15,299 nucleotides of DNA, taken from NCBI GenBank assembly GCA_028698975.1, contig JAQVVK010000033.1:1-15299 (forward strand), written 5' to 3'. Of this stretch, positions 7,727-15,299 are shown piece by piece; position 1 is the stretch's first letter, and each line of letters begins with the position of its first letter. The DNA comes from Victivallaceae bacterium. Its GTDB lineage: Bacteria > Verrucomicrobiota > Lentisphaeria > Victivallales > Victivallaceae. The position numbers were made by a program, and so were the translations under genes. The notes below the pieces were generated by a model. It did not search any database, was not told where the DNA came from, and saw nothing but the letters and a program-made list of their open reading frames with translations.

Positions 7727-7810
7727 GGCGATACGGCCCAAAGTTGCGTCGATGGATTTTGTCCGGCCGTGAAGCTGATTTTTGACGATCCCGAAACGGT
7801 GTTACCCTCT

Positions 7811-7895
7811 GCGGAAGCACCCGGGGGGGGCGGCGGTAAAGCCGCCAAACGGGGTGCGAAAAAACCCGGCGGGAGTTTTGGCGGCACCGCCTTTT
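7811..7895. repeat. Stacked palindromic, REP-like extragenic element
   Basis: Three inverted repeats follow one another. The first has an outer stem (7817-7822 with 7852-7857) around an inner GGCGGC/GCCGCC stem (7830-7835 with 7841-7846). The second is AAAACCC-GGC-GGG-ag-TTTT (from 7861 to about 7879). The third is GGCG-gcac-CGCC (7880-7891), followed by TTTT (7892-7895). The segment includes eight consecutive G at 7823-7830. The layout resembles dispersed REP elements or a terminator cluster, but only one copy is in this window, so repetitiveness is unproven. Confidence 0.4.
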
Positions 7896-7948
7896 AAGCC
7901 GTCGGTTGCGCGAAAGTCGAATTTTTGCAAAAAAAGACGTTTGGCGAT

Positions 7949-7977
7949 TTGGAAAACAAGCTCATGCGTGGTATATT
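7949..7977 (+). promoter_or_regulatory. Sigma70-like promoter of guaB
   Basis: TTGGAA (7949-7954, 4/6 match to TTGACA) and TATATT (7972-7977, 5/6 match to TATAAT) are separated by exactly 17 bp. Transcription would start near 7984, leaving a leader of about 35 nt with an AGAGG-type ribosome site before the ATG at 8019. It is likely the main promoter for guaB and the genes that follow it. Confidence 0.6.
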
Positions 7978-8018
7978 ACTCTGTAAGACGTATCAACATC
8001 AAAGAGGGTCTTATACCA

Positions 8019-9518
8019 ATGCAGCGCTATATCGATCAATTCATGGACGCCTTCAAGTTTGAGGGACTCACCTTCGACGACATCTCCCTGGTAACGCAGT
8101 ATGCCGACTTCCTGCCGCACGATGCCGACGTGACATCCAAGTTCTCACGGCACGTCAAGCTCAACATCCCGTTTGTCAGCGCGGCGATGGACACCGTCAC
8201 CGAGAGCGCAATGGCCATCGCCATGGCCCGGCTCGGCGGTATCGGCGTGATTCACAAAAATCTGTCCGTGGAGCGGCAGGCCGAGGAAGTCCGCAAAGTC
8301 AAGTATTATCTCAACGGCATCATCCGCAACCCGGTGGTTTTTCACCCTGACCAGACCGTCGAGGAGATGATGAACGAAAAGAAAGCCAAGAAATACTCGT
8401 TTTCCGGCTTTCCCATCGTTGACGGCAACGGCAAACTGGTCGGTATCATCACCGCCCGCGATATAAAGTTTCTCTCCGATTACAGCGTCAAAATCAGCGA
8501 CGTGATGAGCCGCGACCCGATTTCAGCCGCCGCCGACACTTCGATGCAAAAGGCGTTTGAGATCATGCGCGACCGCAAAGTCGGCAAACTTCCGATGATC
8601 GACGCCAATGGCCGTCTGGCCGGGCTGTACAGCTTCCTCGACGTCAAAACGCTGATCTCAAAGGAAGAACCCGACTACAACCGCGACGATTTTCACCAGC
8701 TGCGCGCCGCCGCCGGCATCGGACCGTATGACGAAGCCCGCGCCGAGGCGCTGGTCGCCGCCGGAGTTGACGTGATGGTGCTCGACACCGCACACGGCCA
8801 CTCAAAGGGCGTGATCGAAACAGTCAAACTCTTTAAGAAACGCTACGGCGACAAGGTTGATATCGTTGCCGGAAACATCGCCACCGCCGAGGCGGCCAAG
8901 GCTTTGGCCGACGCCGGGGTTGACGGCATCAAAGTCGGTATCGGACCCGGTTCGATCTGCACCACCCGCGTGGTGGCCGGCGTCGGGGTGCCGCAGGTGA
9001 CGGCGGTTTATGAAGCGGCCAAGTCGGTACCGTCCGATCTGCCGATCATCGCCGACGGCGGCATCAAACAGTCGGGCGACGTGGCCAAGGCACTTGCGGT
9101 CGGAGCTTCCTGCGTGATGATGGGTTCGGCTCTGGCTGGCACCGCCGAAAGCACCGGCGAAGTGGTGCTGCATCAGGGGCGCAGTTATGTGATCTACCGC
9201 GGCATGGGCAGTCTGGCCGCCATGAAGACCGGCAAAGGCAGCCGCGAACGCTACGGCCAGGATGACGTTGACGACGACGTCAAGCTGGTGCCGCAGGGCA
9301 TCGAAGCGATGGTGCCGTTCCGGGGGCAGGTTTCCAATGTGATAATCCAGTTTGTCGGCGGCCTGCGCTATTCGTTTGGATACTGCGGCGCGCGCACGAT
9401 CGCGGAATTTCAGGAAAGAGCCAAGATGGTGCGGGTCACCGCCGCCGGATTGCGCGAGGCGCATCCGCACGACGTGACCATGGTCAAGGACGCGCCCAAC
9501 TATTCGCCGGGCAATTAA
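8019..9518 (+). CDS. guaB: Inosine-5'-monophosphate dehydrogenase
   Basis: 499 residues, typical for bacterial IMPDH. It oxidises IMP to XMP with NAD+, the committed step of guanine nucleotide synthesis, in the cytoplasm as a tetramer or octamer. The N-terminus shows LTFDDISLVTQYADFLP and the core block VSAAMDTVTESAMAIAMARLGG. A CBS-domain pair occupies about residues 105-225 (NPVVFHPDQTVEEMM, ISDVMSRDPISAA) and may bind adenine or guanine nucleotides. The active-site loop GIGPGSICTTR carries the catalytic Cys314, the phosphate site follows (IADGGIKQSGDVAKALAVGA), and the flap has GMGSLAAMKTGKGSRERYG. The ATG at 8019 is chosen over the in-frame one at 7782 because the family N-terminus begins here, an AGAGG precedes it, and the promoter lies between the two. 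Skp follows after 11 nt, so the genes are probably co-transcribed. Confidence 0.96.
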   Translation: MQRYIDQFMDAFKFEGLTFDDISLVTQYADFLPHDADVTSKFSRHVKLNIPFVSAAMDTVTESAMAIAMARLGGIGVIHKNLSVERQAEEVRKVKYYLNGIIRNPVVFHPDQTVEEMMNEKKAKKYSFSGFPIVDGNGKLVGIITARDIKFLSDYSVKISDVMSRDPISAAADTSMQKAFEIMRDRKVGKLPMIDANGRLAGLYSFLDVKTLISKEEPDYNRDDFHQLRAAAGIGPYDEARAEALVAAGVDVMVLDTAHGHSKGVIETVKLFKKRYGDKVDIVAGNIATAEAAKALADAGVDGIKVGIGPGSICTTRVVAGVGVPQVTAVYEAAKSVPSDLPIIADGGIKQSGDVAKALAVGASCVMMGSALAGTAESTGEVVLHQGRSYVIYRGMGSLAAMKTGKGSRERYGQDDVDDDVKLVPQGIEAMVPFRGQVSNVIIQFVGGLRYSFGYCGARTIAEFQERAKMVRVTAAGLREAHPHDVTMVKDAPNYSPGN

Positions 9519-9529
9519 GGGATGCTTCG

Positions 9530-10147
9530 ATGAAAAAATTCTGGCTGTCGTTGTTTGCGCTCCTGCTTGCGACCGCCGTGCCGGTTTCTGCGGAAGCCGC
9601 AGCGGGGGTTGTCCGCATTGGCACGGTCAATCTGGAAAAGGTGTTTCGCGGGTTCTACAAGAGCAAGATCGCCGAGGATGCGATCAAACGCCAGGGGGAA
9701 ATCTACCGCGAATATCTCGCCCGCCAGAATGAAAACCTCAAGACGCTCGAAAAAGAATACGATACTTTGCTGGCCAATTCTCAAAATCTGGCGCTGGACG
9801 GCGAAGCCCGCCAGCAGGCCCGCCGCGATACCGACGCCAAACGGCGCGAGATCGAGTCTCAGCGTGCGGCGATCGAGCTGTACGCCACCGACCGCGCCCG
9901 GGATATGCGCCGCATGGAAGACGAAAAGCGGGTCGCGGTAATGAACGAAATATTGGCCGAAGTTCGCCGCCGCGCCGCGGCCGAGGGCTATGATTTTATT
10001 TTTGACTCCTCCGGGCAGACGCTCAATCAGCAGCCGGCGTTGCTGGTGTCGCCCGCTTCGGCCGACATCACAGCAACGGTGCTGGCGGATCTCAACCGCA
10101 CCGCCGCCTCTCCCAAACCGGAAACAAACCCCAAAAAGGATAAGTGA
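9530..10147 (+). CDS. skp: Periplasmic chaperone, Skp/OmpH family
   Basis: 205 residues; Skp is usually 160-200. The N-terminus is a clear signal peptide: MKK, a hydrophobic core FWLSLFALLLATAVPV, and likely cleavage after SA at residue 21 or EA at 23. The mature part begins with the family strand VVRIGTVNLEKVFRGFYKSK. A long charged helical stretch (about 40-155) then forms the tentacle-like coiled-coil arms, and it closes with a strand containing YDFIFDSSGQ. Skp trimers hold unfolded outer-membrane proteins in the periplasm and pass them to the BAM machinery. The last ~20 residues are Pro/Lys-rich, slightly longer than usual. The gene starts 11 nt after guaB with an AAGGGA site, and lpxD begins 4 nt after its stop. 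Skp next to lpxD is a common arrangement in Gram-negative genomes and supports the call. Confidence 0.9.
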   Translation: MKKFWLSLFALLLATAVPVSAEAAAGVVRIGTVNLEKVFRGFYKSKIAEDAIKRQGEIYREYLARQNENLKTLEKEYDTLLANSQNLALDGEARQQARRDTDAKRREIESQRAAIELYATDRARDMRRMEDEKRVAVMNEILAEVRRRAAAEGYDFIFDSSGQTLNQQPALLVSPASADITATVLADLNRTAASPKPETNPKKDK

Positions 10148-10151
10148 CATC

Positions 10152-11195
10152 ATGATCGAAAAAACCGTTACCGCGGCGGAAATCGCCGCTCTGGTCAAAG
10201 GCAAGCTCATCGGCGACCCGAATCGTTTGGTCAAGGGGGTCGCTTCACTCAAAGACGCCACCGCCGATCAGCTTTCGTTTGTCGGCAACAAAAAATATCA
10301 GCATCTTCTTGCGGACGCCAAGGCCGGTACTGTGATTGTCTGCCCCGATCTGGCCGACGAACCGACGGAAAACCGCACTCTCATCGTATCGCCCAATGTG
10401 GACTACGCCTTTGGCCATGCGGTGATGGTATTTGCGGAAAAGGCTCCCGAATTTCAACAGTTGGTTCACCCGTCGGCGGTAGTCGATGCATCGGTCAAAC
10501 TCGGCAACGGCGTTTCGATCGGAGCCAATGCGGTGATCGAGCCGGAAGCGGAGATCGGCGACGGCGCGATCATCGGAGCCGGCTGCTACATCGGCCATCA
10601 GGTTCGGGTCGGCGCGGGAACGCTGCTCTACCCCAACGTCACGGTGATGTACCGCTGCCGGATCGGCCGCAAGTGCATAATCCACCCCGGAGTGGTGGTC
10701 GGAGCCGACGGGTTCGGCTTTGTGCCCGGCCCGCAGGGGCTGGTCAAGGTGCCGCAGACCGGTATTGTGCAGATCGATGACGACGTCGAGATCGGAGCCA
10801 ACACCACGATCGACCGCGCCCGTTTCGGCGTCACCCATATCAAGAGCAACGTCAAGATCGACGATCAGGTCATGATCGCGCACAATGTCTGCATTGGCGA
10901 GAGTTCGATTTTGGTCGCCCAGTGCGGCATCGCCGGCAGTGCCGAAATCGGCCGCGGCGTGATTCTGGCCGCCAAATCCGGCGTAAACGGGCATATCACG
11001 CTCGGAGACGGCGTACAGGTCGCCGGCACCAGCGGAGTGGTCAAGAGTGTTCCGGCCGGCCAGATCGTGCTGGGCACCCCGGCCGAGCCGCAGCGCGAAT
11101 TCATGGCTCGCTACACGCTGCCCAAACGGGTGGAGAAGCTCTCCGCCAAGCTCAAAGAGCTGGAAGCCAAGCTGGCCGAACTCGAAAAGAAATAA
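10152..11195 (+). CDS. lpxD: UDP-3-O-acylglucosamine N-acyltransferase
   Basis: 347 residues, typical for LpxD, which adds the second 3-hydroxyacyl chain from acyl-ACP to the glucosamine precursor of lipid A in the cytoplasm. The N-terminal uridine-binding domain (1-~100) has TAAEIAALVKGKLIGD and KDATADQLSFVGNKKY. From HPSAVVDASVKLGNGVSIG (106 on) a left-handed beta-helix of hexapeptide repeats runs to about 315, with the family block ADGFGFVPGPQG. The catalytic His is H244 in MIAHNVCIGE, and VAQCGIAGSAEIG follows as expected. A C-terminal coiled-coil helix (RVEKLSAKLKELEAKLAELE) closes the protein and probably helps trimer formation. The in-frame ATG at 9990 is rejected because its extra 54 residues are a shadow of skp; AAGGA lies 11 nt before 10152. 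It shows that the organism makes lipid A. The usual fabZ and lpxA do not follow directly. Confidence 0.96.
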   Translation: MIEKTVTAAEIAALVKGKLIGDPNRLVKGVASLKDATADQLSFVGNKKYQHLLADAKAGTVIVCPDLADEPTENRTLIVSPNVDYAFGHAVMVFAEKAPEFQQLVHPSAVVDASVKLGNGVSIGANAVIEPEAEIGDGAIIGAGCYIGHQVRVGAGTLLYPNVTVMYRCRIGRKCIIHPGVVVGADGFGFVPGPQGLVKVPQTGIVQIDDDVEIGANTTIDRARFGVTHIKSNVKIDDQVMIAHNVCIGESSILVAQCGIAGSAEIGRGVILAAKSGVNGHITLGDGVQVAGTSGVVKSVPAGQIVLGTPAEPQREFMARYTLPKRVEKLSAKLKELEAKLAELEKK

Positions 11196-11214
11196 CCCCG
11201 TCCGGGGTGGTGTC

Positions 11215-12672
11215 ATGCGTGGCGCATTGCTTATTTTTGCGGCGTGTCTGACGGCCGGAGGATTGTTTGCCGCCGACGCCGACGCGGTGGTGCGTTCGCG
11301 TGAAAAACTTCTCATGTCCGCGTTGGAAAGCGCGCCCGCGCCAAGGGCGCGGCTTTTGCTTGACGCTATTTCTGAATCAAACTCCGCACGGGCGATCGCG
11401 CTGGATGAATTAAGTTCGGCGTTGGCGGAAGCGGATTCCGCCGCATTGCAGGGTGAGGCGGCGCGGCGTATGACCGCCGCGTCGAAGCTCGTTCCCGGCG
11501 ACACCATGCTGGCTCATCTGGCGGCGGTGCGGCTGGGGGGAGCGGCATTTCTCTCCGCCCCGGAAGCCGCCGCATGGCTGGCGGCGGTGCTGGACAATAT
11601 TTCCCCGGCGACCTCTCCCTTGCATCGCGCCGAATTGATCGATTCCTGGCTGGTCGATGTTTCATACCGGCACGGTTTTGCATCTGGCGACGCGTACTGG
11701 CAAAAAAACGCCGCGACCACTCCGGAGGAAATACGCAGCCGGATAAAATTCTACCGGGCGGCGGCCAAGGCCGATCCGGAAAAATACCGCGCCGCATATG
11801 ACGCGGCGTTGGATGAATTCGCCGGATTGGAAGATATGGACGCGGCGGAGCGGGCGGCGTTTTTATTGGACATGGGTGAATTTGAGCGCGTAATCACGCT
11901 GGCCGGAAACAGCCGCGGCCCGATCGAACAGCTGTCGCGTCTGGCCCGGATCGAACTTCTGAAACGCAAAGGCAAGTTTGAAGAGGCCTTGAAACTCTGC
12001 GATCAAGCCGAGGGCGGCGATGCCATTGCGCTTCGCCGCATCCGGGGAGAACTTCTGGTCAGACTCAACCGGCTGGACGAGGCGGAAAAGAACTCAAAAA
12101 ACGCCATCGATCTATTGCAGCTCCACATCTTCATGCGTGATTACAAAAAAGTGCAGAGCGACTGCAAGGCACTGGCGGCGATGATGCAGGCCGCCAAACG
12201 CCCCGTACCGGCCGCCATGCGGATAATCGAGGCCGACGCGGCGGTAAAACTCGGGCAGCTTGACGAACTCGAAAAAATCCTCACCGAAGCCGAAAAGGAG
12301 GACAGTCCCGATCTGCTTAACGGAGTGGCCTACTCCGCCGCCGACGCCAACATCGAGTTGGAGCGCGCCGAAAAGATGATCGTGCGCGCGCTGGCCGCCG
12401 CACCGCGCAACTATGCTTTTCTTGACAGTCTGGCCTGGGTCAGATTTCGTCGCGGCGATCTCGCCGGGGCGAGAGAGGCCATGCGGCAGACGATCGCGGC
12501 GCAGACCGCCGAGGGCGGAAGCGACGGTGTTTTGTTTGACCACGCAGGCGACATCGAATCGGCGGCAGGGGATCACGCGGCGGCCGCCGAATTTTACCGT
12601 AAGGCATTGCAATCAGGCGGCCGCGATCTTGACGCCGACGCGGTGCGGAGTAAACTTGACAAATTGAATTGA
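11215..12672 (+). CDS. Exported TPR-repeat protein
   Basis: 485 residues. The N-terminus MRGALLIFAACLTAGGLFAADA is a signal sequence. Cleavage by signal peptidase I near LFA-AD is likely; FAAC at 8-11 could be read as a weak lipobox, but the hydrophobic core before it is short. The rest is helical and Ala-rich. The best TPR units are at the C-terminus (YAFLDSLAWVRFRRGDLAGA and VLFDHAGDIESAAGDHAAAA), a block pattern common in envelope TPR proteins; weaker units appear from about residue 230. TPR arrays bind partner proteins, so an envelope-assembly or scaffolding role is plausible, but no specific function is recognised. The start follows lpxD by 19 nt. The in-frame ATG at 11047 lies inside lpxD and is rejected. 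A 4-bp hairpin (11196-11207) abuts the GGGGTGG ribosome site and might dampen initiation. Confidence 0.82.
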   Translation: MRGALLIFAACLTAGGLFAADADAVVRSREKLLMSALESAPAPRARLLLDAISESNSARAIALDELSSALAEADSAALQGEAARRMTAASKLVPGDTMLAHLAAVRLGGAAFLSAPEAAAWLAAVLDNISPATSPLHRAELIDSWLVDVSYRHGFASGDAYWQKNAATTPEEIRSRIKFYRAAAKADPEKYRAAYDAALDEFAGLEDMDAAERAAFLLDMGEFERVITLAGNSRGPIEQLSRLARIELLKRKGKFEEALKLCDQAEGGDAIALRRIRGELLVRLNRLDEAEKNSKNAIDLLQLHIFMRDYKKVQSDCKALAAMMQAAKRPVPAAMRIIEADAAVKLGQLDELEKILTEAEKEDSPDLLNGVAYSAADANIELERAEKMIVRALAAAPRNYAFLDSLAWVRFRRGDLAGAREAMRQTIAAQTAEGGSDGVLFDHAGDIESAAGDHAAAAEFYRKALQSGGRDLDADAVRSKLDKLN

Positions 12673-12730
12673 CCGCCGACGCGGGGAAAAATCCGGCGGC
12701 AGGTGAATACTCCGGAGGGAGAAGTTTATC

Positions 12731-15299
<2,569 letters not shown>

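Larger units (their letters stand above)
7727..8018 (+). other. 292-bp intergenic region before guaB
   Basis: No gene is supported here. The guaB frame stays open back to 7782, but that stretch has no family homology, is Pro/Lys/Ala-biased, and contains the guaB promoter. A loose inverted repeat (7733-7738 with 7765-7770, 26-nt loop) follows the PilT gene but lacks a directly adjoining T-run, so I do not call a terminator. The centre (7811-7895) holds stacked palindromes and a G8 tract. The right end holds the promoter and the guaB leader. Confidence 0.7.

Noticed and set aside
7733..7770. ACGGCC/GGCCGT inverted repeat after the PilT gene as a terminator
   Set aside because: The 26-nt loop and lack of an adjoining T-run make termination unlikely from this structure alone.
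7782..8018. 79-codon N-terminal extension of guaB
   Set aside because: It contains the promoter and palindromes, has low-complexity composition, and extends beyond the normal IMPDH N-terminus.
10245..11507. 420-codon open frame on the minus strand across lpxD and the TPR gene
   Set aside because: The repetitive Asp/His/Gly pattern mirrors the hexapeptide repeats of lpxD; it crosses two well-supported genes and shows no family features.
12673..12699. CCGCCG/CGGCGG hairpin between the TPR gene and uvrA as a terminator
   Set aside because: The stem is only 6 bp with a 15-nt loop and no T-run follows.

Overview
This looks like a chromosomal segment of a GC-rich, Gram-negative (LPS-making) bacterium. 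All ten genes I accept lie on the + strand, tightly packed and with no mobile genes. LpxD and Skp point to an outer membrane with lipid A. Together with type IV pilus-type ATPases, a Rex repressor of the FLGW-N-VS subtype and a very long Gly/Asn/Ser-rich repeat protein, this suggests the PVC group, and I would guess a Victivallis-like Lentisphaerota. That assignment is inference, not something the sequence proves.

Layout: (1) 1-1996 holds the 3' part of a coiled-coil/TPR protein gene, whose stop overlaps (ATGA) the start of a six-helix DUF308/HdeD-like membrane protein gene. (2) 1997-4802 is a self-contained unit: an AT-rich leader with a perfect TTGACA box, a strong Shine-Dalgarno, an 884-residue beta-helix-like repeat protein without a recognisable signal peptide, and a textbook intrinsic terminator. 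(3) 4851-7726 is a two-gene unit: rex, then a gene encoding two complete PilT-type ATPase modules in one 731-residue chain. Its Shine-Dalgarno overlaps the rex stop codon and its start is GTG. (4) 7727-8018 is a 292-bp intergenic region with stacked G/C palindromes, a run of eight G and a good sigma70-like promoter. (5) 8019-15299 is a probable operon: guaB (IMP dehydrogenase), skp/ompH (periplasmic chaperone), lpxD (lipid A acyltransferase), an exported TPR protein, and uvrA, which runs off the right edge.

Genes working together: skp and lpxD serve outer-membrane biogenesis, guaB makes XMP for guanine nucleotides, and uvrA starts nucleotide excision repair. The most unusual parts are the tandem PilT protein coupled to a redox repressor, the repeat protein that lacks an N-terminal export signal although its start is fixed by an in-frame stop just upstream, and the palindromic element before guaB. 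I see no rRNA, tRNA, CRISPR array, insertion sequence or attachment site.
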